Positions 51,037 through 59,520 of a stretch of 64,000 bases of DNA are shown piece by piece (position 1 is the first letter of the stretch; each line of letters begins with the position of its first letter). Made by a program: the position numbers and the translations under genes. This DNA is from Pseudonocardiales bacterium (GTDB lineage: Bacteria; Actinomycetota; Actinomycetes; Mycobacteriales; Pseudonocardiaceae). The stretch covers positions 168,199 through 232,198 of the forward strand of contig JAFAPC010000125.1 of NCBI GenBank assembly GCA_019247305.1, in the 5' to 3' direction. Below the pieces are notes generated by a model. It made no database searches and had not been told where the DNA came from. It saw only the letters and a list, made by a program, of their open reading frames with translations.

Positions 51037-53694
51037 TCAATGCCCGCTGCTGGTCCGGGCGGACGGTCGGCTGGGTGATATCTGGGGACGCTCAGCGGCG
51101 AGGTGATGTCCGCGAACCTCATCGTTTGCTGGCACGAGCTCCACGGTGACTTGGCGCGCTGTTGCCTCCCGGACCACCAGCTCGCGGACGCTGCCGGCCC
51201 GGATCAGGTCCCGCTCGCCGACCGGGAGCACCGCCAGCTGCTCGGCGTTGTCCTCGACGATGAGGCGGGCGACTTCGCTGCGTTGCGAGCGCCGCTGCTC
51301 GGACTTGGCCTTGCGGATCTCGGTGAGGACCGAGCGGACCACGTCCAGCACGGCGGGGTCAGCGTCGCTGACCGCCTCGCGCAGCTCCTCGCTGCGCGGC
51401 CAGGCAGCGCGGTGCACCGATGAGCTCTGCCACCAGGACCAGACCTCCTCGGTGACGAACGGGAGGAACGGCGCGAGCAGGCGCAGCAGGATCGAGTGCG
51501 CGATGGACAACGCGGCCCGCGCCGACCGGGACGGGGGACCCTCGTCGTAGGCGCGCTGCTTCACCAGCTCGACGTAGTCGTCGCAGAAGCGCCAGAAGAA
51601 CGACTCCGCCAGCTCGAGCGCCCGGTGGTAGTGGTAGGCCTCGAACGCGGCCGTAGCCTCGTCGATCACCGTTGCCAGCTGAGCCAGCATGGCCCGGTCC
51701 AGCCCCTCCGTCACCTCAGCCAGCGTCCCCTCCAGCTGGGTCTTCTCCGGTTGGGTCTCGTCTGTCCGGCTCAGCCCGAGCACGAAGTTCCCGGCATTGA
51801 GGATCTTGACGGCGAGCCGGCGGCCCACCTTCATCTGGGCCTGATCAGCCACGGTGTCGGTGCCCGGGGCGCCCTTGCACGCCCAGTACCGCAGGCCATC
51901 CGCCCCGTAGGTGGTGACCAGCGGCATCGGGGTGAGCACGTTGTCCTTGGACTTCGACATCTTCTTGCGGTCGGGGTCGAGGATCCAGCCGTTGATGGTG
52001 GCATGGCGCCACGGCAGCACGCCGTGCTCCAACTCTGAGCGCAGCAGGGTGGAAAAGAGCCAGGTACGGATGATTTCCGGGCCTTGGGGCCGCAGGTCGG
52101 TAGGAAAAACGCGGGAAAACAAATCTTCGTCTTCCTCCCAGCCGCCCGCGATCTGCGGGGTGAGGGAGGACGTCGCCCAGGTGTCCATCACATCGGGGTC
52201 GCCGATGAAGCCGCCCGGCTTGCCCCGCTGCTCCTCGTCGTATCCGGGGGGCACGTCGGTCTGCGGGTCGATCGGCAGGGTCGCCTCCTCCGGCAGGATC
52301 GGGGTATCCCAGCCGACCTCTCCCGCACCATCCAGCGGATACCACACCGGGAAAGGCACGCCGAAGTAGCGCTGCCGGCTCACCAGCCAGTCGGTGTTCA
52401 GCCCTTCGACCCAGTGCTCGTAGCGCAGGCGCATGAAGTCGGGGTACCAGCGCAGTTGCGCGCCCCGCCGCAGCAGCTTCTCGCGCAGCTCGGCGTCACG
52501 GGCGCCGTTGCGGAGATACCACTGCCGGCTCGTGACGATCTCCAGCGGGCGCTCGCCCTTCTCGTAGAACTTGACCTCATGGATGATCGGCTTCGGGCCA
52601 CCGATCAGCTGACCCGCCTCGGTCAGCAGCTCGAGGACGTGGCGGCGCGCTTGGTTGGGGAACGTGCCGGCCAGCTTCGTCCAGGCACGGGCGCCAGCGC
52701 CGCTCAGCCAGTCCGGCGTCTCCTCCTGCAACCGACCGTCACGGCGGATGACGGAGCGGGTCGCCAGGTTCAGCTCCCGCCACCACAGCACGTCGGTGGT
52801 GTCGCCAAACGTGCAGATCATCGCGATGCCGGAGCCCTTGTCGGGGTCGGCGAGGTGATGGGCCAGCACCGGCACGCGGACCCCGAACACCGGGGTGCGC
52901 ACGTGCGTGCCGATCAGTGCCCGGTACCGGTCGTCATCGGGGTGGGCGACCAGCGCGACGCAGGAGGCCAGCAGTTCGGGGCGGGTAGTTTCGATCTCCA
53001 CCGGGTCACCGCCGTCGACCCGCGGGAACGCCAGGCGGTAGTAGGCCGCCTGTGTCGGGCGGTCCTCGAACTCCGCCTGCGCCACGGCGGTCTGAAAATC
53101 GACATCCCACATCGTCGGCGCCTCGGTGGCGTACGCCTCACCGCGGCGCACGTTGCGCAGGAAAGCGCGCTGGGCGATCCGCCGGGAGCGGGAATCGATT
53201 GTTGCGTACGTCAACGACCAGTCGACGGACAGCCCCATCGTGCACCATTGCTGCTCGAAGTCGTGCTCGAACTCGGCCGTAAGACGCTGACACAGCTCGA
53301 CGAAGTTGGGCCGCGAGATGGGTTGGTGGCCCTGCGCTGCCCCGGTCTCGGTGAGGACGAGACCGGGCTCGTACGGGATGCTCGGGTCGCAGCGCACTCC
53401 GTAGTAATTCTGCACCCGACGTTCCGTCGGCAGACCGTTGTCGTCCCATCCCATCGGATAGAAGACCTCGCGCCCGCGCATCCGCTGAAACCGGGCGATG
53501 GCATCTACCTGGATATAGCCGAAGGCGGTCCCCAGATGAAGGGATCCGCTGATGGTCGGCGGCGGAGTGTCGATGGCGTAAATCTCCTCGCGGGTCTTCG
53601 ACCGATCGAAGCGGTATATGCCCTGATCCTGCCAGTGGGCATTCCATTTCGCCTCGAGACCATCAAGTGAGGGCTTCTCCGGGATGATTGCCAT
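51037..53694 (-). CDS. valS: Valine--tRNA ligase
   Basis: 885 aa from MAIIPEKPSLDGLEAKW. The class I synthetase signatures are SGSLHLGTAFGYIQ (HIGH type) and DRKKMSKSKDNVLTP (KMSKS). The editing domain includes IETTRPELLASCVALVAHPD, and the anticodon-binding part includes FLPFVTEEVWSWWQ. The C-terminal coiled arm is short and ends in a Ser/Pro-rich tail. Being followed by a dead cysS copy, and standing outside the usual valS-folC context, it may be a second, possibly resistance-type valS. The window cannot tell whether it is the only copy. Confidence 0.93.
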   Translation of the reverse strand: MAIIPEKPSLDGLEAKWNAHWQDQGIYRFDRSKTREEIYAIDTPPPTISGSLHLGTAFGYIQVDAIARFQRMRGREVFYPMGWDDNGLPTERRVQNYYGVRCDPSIPYEPGLVLTETGAAQGHQPISRPNFVELCQRLTAEFEHDFEQQWCTMGLSVDWSLTYATIDSRSRRIAQRAFLRNVRRGEAYATEAPTMWDVDFQTAVAQAEFEDRPTQAAYYRLAFPRVDGGDPVEIETTRPELLASCVALVAHPDDDRYRALIGTHVRTPVFGVRVPVLAHHLADPDKGSGIAMICTFGDTTDVLWWRELNLATRSVIRRDGRLQEETPDWLSGAGARAWTKLAGTFPNQARRHVLELLTEAGQLIGGPKPIIHEVKFYEKGERPLEIVTSRQWYLRNGARDAELREKLLRRGAQLRWYPDFMRLRYEHWVEGLNTDWLVSRQRYFGVPFPVWYPLDGAGEVGWDTPILPEEATLPIDPQTDVPPGYDEEQRGKPGGFIGDPDVMDTWATSSLTPQIAGGWEEDEDLFSRVFPTDLRPQGPEIIRTWLFSTLLRSELEHGVLPWRHATINGWILDPDRKKMSKSKDNVLTPMPLVTTYGADGLRYWACKGAPGTDTVADQAQMKVGRRLAVKILNAGNFVLGLSRTDETQPEKTQLEGTLAEVTEGLDRAMLAQLATVIDEATAAFEAYHYHRALELAESFFWRFCDDYVELVKQRAYDEGPPSRSARAALSIAHSILLRLLAPFLPFVTEEVWSWWQSSSVHRAAWPRSEELREAVSDADPAVLDVVRSVLTEIRKAKSEQRRSQRSEVARLIVEDNAEQLAVLPVGERDLIRAGSVRELVVREATARQVTVELVPANDEVRGHHLAAERPQISPSRPSARTSSGH

Positions 53695-53851
53695 GCCGAT
53701 ACAATAGACCTCGCCGCAGGACACCCACCGGGCCCCGACTCAGGACCTCGACTCCACCTCGCTCGGACCGTGACTCTCCGCTGCGGCGAGGGCTGCGGCG
53801 GTCTTCCTGGCCAGCCAGTGCGCTCCACCGCAGGCCAGTGCGCTCCCTAGA

Positions 53852-56614
53852 ATGGCTCCCATGCTGCCAGGCCGGGAGCGGGAGTTCATGCAGCTTACCG
53901 AGTTGCTGTTGGCCGCGCGGCGGGGGCACAGTGCGGCCGTGGTTATCAGCGGTGAGGCGGGGATCGGGAAGTCTGCGCTGTTGGAGAGTGTGGCGGGCGC
54001 TGCGGGCGAGGCCGCGGTCTTGCGGACTCGGGGTATTGAGGCTGAGTCGGCGATTCCGTTTGCGGGTTTGGCTGATCTGCTGCGGCCGGTGCAGCATCTG
54101 CTTCCGGAGTTGCCGGAGCCGCAGGCTGCCGCGCTGGCCGGGGCTTTGGCGCTGGGGCCGCCGGCGGCGGTGGAGCGGTTCGCGGTGGCGGCTGCGACGC
54201 TGAGTCTGCTGGCGGTGGCGGCCCAGGGTGGATTTTTGCTCTGTGTGGTGGATGATGCGCACTGGCTTGATCCGTCCTCGGCTGAGGCTTTGATTTTCGC
54301 GGCTCGCCGGATGCAGGCGGAGGGGTCGGTCATTATCTTTACCGTGCGGGACAATGAGCCTGGGGCGGGGCGGTTTAGTGTGCTGGAGCAGGTGCGGTTG
54401 GGGGGGTTGGACGCCGAGTCGGCCACCGCGCTGCTGGCCCGCAGCGCTGGCCGGCCGCTGCCGCCTCAGGTCGCGCAGCGGCTGGTGGCTGACACGGGTG
54501 GCAATCCGCTCGCGCTGCGGGAGTTGCCCGCTCAGCTCACCGAGGATCAGCTCAGCGGTCGGGTTCCCATTCTGGAGCCGCTGCCGTTGAGCTCGCTGCT
54601 GCGGGAAAGCTTCCTGCGCCAGGTCAGGGCACTCCCGCAGCCCTCCCGTATGGCCCTGTTGCTGGCTGCGACGAGCGACCTGGAGGCCACCGACCTACTG
54701 GAGCAGGCGTTGCAGCAGGATGGTGGCTCGTTGGTGGATCTGGAGCCGGCTGAGGTCGCCGGGTTGGTGAGCATGAAGAACGGTCGGCTGGCCTTTCGGC
54801 ACCCCTTGATCCGTTCGGCGGTCTACCACGACGCCACCCCGTCCCAGCGTCGCTCGGCTCATCGCCAGCTCGCGCTCGCTCTGGAGCAGGTGGCGGTACC
54901 CCAGGCGCAGGAGCGGCGGGCCTGGCACCTCGCGGCGGCGACCCTCACTCCGCATGAGGAGGTCGCGTTCACCCTGGAGCAGGTGGGCGTGGACGCGAAG
55001 GGCCGGTCGAGTTACGCGGTGGCGGTCCGGGCGTTCGAGCGGGCCGCAGCGTTGAGCCCCAGCCGGGCCGAGCGTGCTCGTCGGCTGGTCGCGGCTGCCT
55101 ACGCCGCTGTCCCGGCCGGGTTGGTCCAGGAGGCGATGCACCTGATGGAGGAGGCCCGCACCTGGACCGACGACCCCGCGGTCGCCGCAGCTGCTGAGTG
55201 CGACCAGCACTTGTGGGCGGTGTGGGGGCTGGCTCCCGAGGCGAGCCGCGCCCGACTGCTCGATGTCGCCGAGCGGATGGCGCAGCGCCTTCCGGAGGTG
55301 GCGGCGCAGGCGTATCTGGCGGCGGCTCAGGCCAGCCTGAACAACTATGACAGTTCCGCGGTGACGTCGGCGGCCCACCAGGCGGCTCGGCTGGCGGGCT
55401 CCGACCAGAGTGTCGCGCTGCGCTGTGCTGTCTTTACCGCGTTTGCGGCCGCCCAGGCCGGTGCGGCGGATCGCGCTGAGGAGCTGCTGGGCGGGTGCCA
55501 GGCTCAGCTCGCCACCCACGACCCGTCGCAGCTCGATCAGGTCGTTCTGACCGCTGGGGTGTGCTACCTGTCGCTGGAGCGGACCGCGGCGGCGCGGGAG
55601 TTGCTCACTCGCGCTGTGCAGGCCAGCCGCCAGAACAACGCAGTCGGCCTGCTCGCCGTGCAGCTGCCCTGGATGGCCGAGCTGGAATGGTTGGAGGGGA
55701 ACTGGACCTCTGCGCTCGTCCTCGCGCAGGAGGCCGTCGAGCTCGCCCCACAAACCGGGTGGCTGGCCCAACTGCCCGAGAGCCTGAGCTTTTTGGCCAA
55801 GATTGAAGCCGGGTTCGGGATGGACAGCTGCCGCGAGCACGCCGAGGCGGCCGTGGCGGCCGCCCGAGCTGGTGGCCATGCGGGCACCACGGTGCACGCG
55901 CGGGCTGCCGTGGGGCTGCTGGATTTGGGCCTGGGTTATCCCCACGACGCCGCTGAGGCCCTCCAGGAGTCCTGGGAGCTGGCCGCGCGGGCGGCGCCGA
56001 ATCTGCAGTTGCAGGTCTTGCCCGATCTGGTGACGGCCTACGTGCGCGCCGGCCGGCGCGAGCCAGCCCTGGCAGCGCTGGCCCAGCTCGATGACCTCGC
56101 CGCGCGCGCCGGGCGCCCCTCAGCGCACGCGGCCGCCGCGCACTGTCACGGGCTGCTCGAAGCCCATCACTTCGCGGAGTGTTTCGAGCAGGCCTTGGGC
56201 TGGCACGACCACGGCACGCCGCTGTTTAGCCGCGCCAGGACTCATCTCGCCTACGGACTGCGCCTGCGCCGCACCCGGAACCGAGCTGGCGCGCGAGTTC
56301 AGTTGCAGAGCGCCCTAAAGCTGTTCGAGCGTCTCGGCGCGGCACCGTGGGCGGAGTGGGCCCGCACTGAGCTGATCTCCAGCGGCGGGTCAGCACCCGT
56401 GCACGGCGAGGTCATCATCGAGCTACGGCTCACCTCGCAGGAACTCCGGGTCGCCCTGGCCGTCAAGGACGGCCTCAGCAACGCTGACGCTGCGGCGGAG
56501 CTGTTCCTCAGCGTCAAGACCATCGAGTATCACCTCAGCAACATCTACCGCAAACTCGGGATCAGCTCCCGGACCCAGCTGGTCCGCATCCTGAGCGAAC
56601 GCCGTAACCCTTAG
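53852..56614 (+). CDS. LuxR-family ATP-binding (LAL/MalT-like) transcriptional regulator
   Basis: 920 aa. An N-terminal AAA/STAND ATPase has Walker A VVISGEAGIGKSALLESVAG near residue 30 and Walker B LLCVVDDAHWLDPSSAEALI near 128. The long middle is helical, TPR-like and Ala-rich. The C-terminal LuxR helix-turn-helix is LTSQELRVALAVKDGLSNAD, then AAAELFLSVKTIEYHLSNIY and RKLGISSRTQLVRIL. ATG 53852 is used; MLPGRERE at 53861 is an alternative. Such large regulators often control nearby metabolic genes. The ECF sigma gene ends 7 nt away in convergent orientation. Confidence 0.93.
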   Translation: MAPMLPGREREFMQLTELLLAARRGHSAAVVISGEAGIGKSALLESVAGAAGEAAVLRTRGIEAESAIPFAGLADLLRPVQHLLPELPEPQAAALAGALALGPPAAVERFAVAAATLSLLAVAAQGGFLLCVVDDAHWLDPSSAEALIFAARRMQAEGSVIIFTVRDNEPGAGRFSVLEQVRLGGLDAESATALLARSAGRPLPPQVAQRLVADTGGNPLALRELPAQLTEDQLSGRVPILEPLPLSSLLRESFLRQVRALPQPSRMALLLAATSDLEATDLLEQALQQDGGSLVDLEPAEVAGLVSMKNGRLAFRHPLIRSAVYHDATPSQRRSAHRQLALALEQVAVPQAQERRAWHLAAATLTPHEEVAFTLEQVGVDAKGRSSYAVAVRAFERAAALSPSRAERARRLVAAAYAAVPAGLVQEAMHLMEEARTWTDDPAVAAAAECDQHLWAVWGLAPEASRARLLDVAERMAQRLPEVAAQAYLAAAQASLNNYDSSAVTSAAHQAARLAGSDQSVALRCAVFTAFAAAQAGAADRAEELLGGCQAQLATHDPSQLDQVVLTAGVCYLSLERTAAARELLTRAVQASRQNNAVGLLAVQLPWMAELEWLEGNWTSALVLAQEAVELAPQTGWLAQLPESLSFLAKIEAGFGMDSCREHAEAAVAAARAGGHAGTTVHARAAVGLLDLGLGYPHDAAEALQESWELAARAAPNLQLQVLPDLVTAYVRAGRREPALAALAQLDDLAARAGRPSAHAAAAHCHGLLEAHHFAECFEQALGWHDHGTPLFSRARTHLAYGLRLRRTRNRAGARVQLQSALKLFERLGAAPWAEWARTELISSGGSAPVHGEVIIELRLTSQELRVALAVKDGLSNADAAAELFLSVKTIEYHLSNIYRKLGISSRTQLVRILSERRNP

Positions 56615-56621
56615 TTACCGC

Positions 56622-57233
56622 CTAGTTACCGCAGCCCGCCCCCACACAGGCGTTCGACTGCGGACCGAAACCACGCTGCTCCAGCGTCTCCTGCAGTTCC
56701 CGCAACACTCGCCGACGGGTCGGTCCGATGCTGCCTGGGGGCATGCCGGTGGCTCGGGCCACCTCGGCGTAGCTGGAGTCGGGCTGGTAGAACAACAGGT
56801 GGATCAGCGTGTGGCGGCGCCCGGTCAGTTCTCTCACGGCGTCGTCCACCGCCTGGTAAACCTCGCTGGCGAGGAACGCGACGTCCGGCCCGTCCTCCAG
56901 GGCGACCAACTGCTCGCCGGCGAGCTCATCAGGGACCTCTCGGCGCCCGCGCCGGATCAGCGCCAGACACTCCCGGTTGGCTGTGGTGGCCAGCCAGGCA
57001 CCCAGGCATTCCGGGTCCCTGATCGTGTCCCTCCGCTCCATCACCCGCAGCCAGGTGTTCTGCACGGCGTCTTCAGCGTCGGCCGGCTGCAACCGGAAGG
57101 CAGCGACGGTGGACCGAACCAGGCGGCTGTACCGGCGAATCAGCTCCTCCCAAGCCAGGGGCTGTCTCTCGTCGGCCGCTCGGAACAGGGCGGTGGTGCT
57201 CTCGTCGGTCGGGGTAGTTGCCAGGGACGGCAT
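56622..57233 (-). CDS. ECF-type RNA polymerase sigma factor
   Basis: 203 aa from ATG 57233, with GAGGAG seven bases upstream. Region 2 reads ELIRRYSRLVRSTVAAFRLQ, then DAEDAVQNTWLRVMERRDTI and CLGAWLATTANRECLALIRR. Region 4 reads LIHLLFYQPDSSYAEVARAT, then GMPPGSIGPTRRRVLREL. No anti-sigma gene is adjacent. The next genes on the same strand upstream encode the patatin-SRPBCC protein and the GMC oxidoreductase, which may be targets (inference). Confidence 0.92.
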   Translation of the reverse strand: MPSLATTPTDESTTALFRAADERQPLAWEELIRRYSRLVRSTVAAFRLQPADAEDAVQNTWLRVMERRDTIRDPECLGAWLATTANRECLALIRRGRREVPDELAGEQLVALEDGPDVAFLASEVYQAVDDAVRELTGRRHTLIHLLFYQPDSSYAEVARATGMPPGSIGPTRRRVLRELQETLEQRGFGPQSNACVGAGCGN

Positions 57234-57320
57234 CGGGGTGCTCCTCACGTCTCGCCTCGATGCCGACGTTAGGGAGATCGCGTCCCGGCAAGATCCGAGC
57301 AAACCCTGGTGAGCACCCTA

Positions 57321-57348
57321 GGGTTTAGGGGTTTAGGGGCCACGCGGG
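57321..57348 (+). other. Telomere-like G-rich tract with G-quadruplex potential
   Basis: GGG-TTTA-GGGG-TTTA-GGGG, then CCACGC and GGG: four G-tracts with short loops. It lies 88-115 nt upstream of the ECF sigma ATG (minus strand) and just after the patatin gene stop. Confidence 0.6.
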
Positions 57349-57363
57349 TAGCGCCGAGCCTGC

Positions 57364-59520
57364 TTACGTGCCAGCCGCTCTGGGGTGGGCGACGGCCTGC
57401 CGGGCGATCCCGCGCAGCCAGTGGTTGTGCTCATGCCGGAGCGCCGGTTGGGCGATCGGGCGCAACAGGCTCGGCAGAACACCCCGGTTGGTCTCCTCGG
57501 TGACGATCCGGGTCCCGTAGGGGTGCGGTTCGAGCAGCCAGATGTGGTAGCCGTGCCATCCGGTGTTCCACCAGCGCCAGTACCAGCGCCAGCCGATGTG
57601 CAGCGGGCGTTTACACGGGGCTACTTCGCTGGTGAGGGGCAGGACGAAGGTGACCCACCGGAAGACGCTGCCGCGCTGCAGGTTGTGCTGCCGTGGATCC
57701 GTCAGCTCCACGAAATGCGCGTTGCCGTAGAACTGTGACCAGCCATGGGCGTCCACCAGCAGGTTCCACACCTGCTCCGGTGCCGCCGGGATGATGCGTT
57801 CGTTGTGGGTGAACACCTTCGCGCCTTCTGGCCGTTCCGCGTGCGGCCACTGGTCGAACTCCGAGACCGTGCTTCCGCTCCCGCGAGCAGCCCGGCGCAG
57901 GAAGAAGCCCACCAAGGCGAGGACCGTCCGAACTTGGCGCAGCGGCGCGGTGGCCGTGACCTGGAACGTCCGCAGCTGGCGCAGGAAGGACCGCAGGGAC
58001 AGCCGCAGCTGCCCGCTCAGCACCGGCGTACCCGAGGGTTGGGCGCCGTTGAGCCCGTCGGCGGAGCCGACAATCCAACCTCCGTCGGCGGAGCCGACAA
58101 TCCAATCGCAGTGCTGCCGCGGGAACAGCCACACATCCATGGTGGTAATACTGCGCCACAGGTCCAGCCCCGAATCGTTGCGCAGGTTCTTGATCCCGAG
58201 CAGGGTCAGCTCTCGTCCCGTCTGGTCGGTGACGTCGAGCTGGTATTGCATCGCCTCCGCCCGCCCGGTCCCGTTCTCGGAGTGGATCGTGACTCTGCCC
58301 CGCTCGATCGGCAGCACGCCACCGAGGACCTGGCAGTGCAGGGATCCGGAAACTGTGCTCCGGTGCTGGCCCTCGGCGAGGAAGGCGTCCACGTCGTCGA
58401 TGTCCACCGTGAGCCGCAACGTCATCTGCTGACCCCAGGCATCACCGAGCTGAGCCGAGACGAGGGGGTCGGTGCAGCCGAAGGCCACCGGTCCCACCAT
58501 GTGCTCCCGGAACGTGAGGCTTCGCCGGACGCTACCGCGCGCCCCGGCGGTGGCCGAGCGCGCGGTGACCGGGCGCGTGGTGGCTGGGCCGGACTCCACC
58601 CGGACGTCGAGCCCGCGTTCCCGGCACCACTGCCTGGCCCGCTGCACCCCTAGGTCCACGGTGGCCGCCACGGCGCGACGGGTGAAGGCGAACAGGTAAT
58701 GCAATGGCACTTCCTGAACCAGCGGGACGATCCGGACCGGGTGCGGGTACTGCGCGGGGCTGCCTTCGGCGTGCGCCTGGTTGCTGCGCGCAACCCGGTC
58801 CAGATCACGGTGCAGCGCCCCGTTGGCGCATGCCTCGATCACCTGAAAATACTCGGCGACCGGACCGGTGCGCCAGCGTCCGGCGGTGCTGACGGTCCAG
58901 ATCACCCACAGCTCATTGGCACCCGCCGCGATAGCGGCCTCCAGGTTGGCATCGGTGACGAACACGCCGTCGATGTACCTGGCCCCGTTGACGGTCACCG
59001 GCGGGTACCACCCAGGCAGGGAGGTCGCGGCGACGAGTAGGTTCTCGCTCATCTGGGCCGGCGGCAGAGTGATAAGGCGCTGCGCGGAGACGTCGAAGAC
59101 GTTGAACGTGGCCGACGCGCTGGATGCGCGAACCCGCTGCCAGTCAAGCCCCCAGGTGTCGCGTAACACTCGGGTCCGGAACCGCCGCATGGTGAAGATC
59201 GATTCGCCGTGGGACCAGCCACGCCAGTTCAGCGACAGGCCCTGATGGACCGGTGCGGTGCGCCGCCAGTTCTCCGCGATCTGCGCCCCGCTCATCCCCT
59301 GGCACCACATCGCGAGGTTGAACACTCCGCCGCTGGCCCCATCGGCGTGCATGAACTCCAGGCGCTGGCCGTCCTTGCGGGCCTCGTCCAAACAGACCTG
59401 AAGAACACCGGCCTGGAACGCCACCTTCAGGCCGCCTCCGGCCAGGATCAGGGCGCGGCGCGGCGGACCGTCCAGCTCGGGTGCTAGCGGACCACCGGCC
59501 TGGGTACCCTCGAACATCAC
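57364..59520 (-). CDS. Patatin-like phospholipase fused to an SRPBCC domain, with repeat pair
   Basis: 718 aa. The patatin part has ALILAGGGLKVAFQAG (oxyanion hole), the nucleophile S63 in GASGG, and the Asp of the dyad in ARYIDGVF. A middle region resembles the accessory domain of cholesterol-oxidase-linked proteins. The C-terminal about 140 residues are an SRPBCC/polyketide-cyclase-like fold (NERIIPAAPEQVWNLLVDAH, then IVTEETNRGVLP). Two 27-nt units add WIVGSADG twice at about residues 472-489, between the middle and C-terminal domains. It is translated from the stop of the GMC oxidoreductase (ATGA), implying shared lipid or sterol metabolism. Confidence 0.88.
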   Translation of the reverse strand: MMFEGTQAGGPLAPELDGPPRRALILAGGGLKVAFQAGVLQVCLDEARKDGQRLEFMHADGASGGVFNLAMWCQGMSGAQIAENWRRTAPVHQGLSLNWRGWSHGESIFTMRRFRTRVLRDTWGLDWQRVRASSASATFNVFDVSAQRLITLPPAQMSENLLVAATSLPGWYPPVTVNGARYIDGVFVTDANLEAAIAAGANELWVIWTVSTAGRWRTGPVAEYFQVIEACANGALHRDLDRVARSNQAHAEGSPAQYPHPVRIVPLVQEVPLHYLFAFTRRAVAATVDLGVQRARQWCRERGLDVRVESGPATTRPVTARSATAGARGSVRRSLTFREHMVGPVAFGCTDPLVSAQLGDAWGQQMTLRLTVDIDDVDAFLAEGQHRSTVSGSLHCQVLGGVLPIERGRVTIHSENGTGRAEAMQYQLDVTDQTGRELTLLGIKNLRNDSGLDLWRSITTMDVWLFPRQHCDWIVGSADGGWIVGSADGLNGAQPSGTPVLSGQLRLSLRSFLRQLRTFQVTATAPLRQVRTVLALVGFFLRRAARGSGSTVSEFDQWPHAERPEGAKVFTHNERIIPAAPEQVWNLLVDAHGWSQFYGNAHFVELTDPRQHNLQRGSVFRWVTFVLPLTSEVAPCKRPLHIGWRWYWRWWNTGWHGYHIWLLEPHPYGTRIVTEETNRGVLPSLLRPIAQPALRHEHNHWLRGIARQAVAHPRAAGT
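58054..58107 (-). repeat. 27-nt palindromic element, tandem pair (locus F)
   Basis: Units 58054-58080 and 58081-58107 in minus orientation, the same as the gene. Arms GTCGGC and GCCGAC are perfect in both. They encode WIVGSADG twice in frame. Confidence 0.93.

Noticed and set aside
52084..53670. 528-codon plus-strand frame opposite valS
   Set aside because: It mirrors the ValS coding frame and has no recognisable motif.
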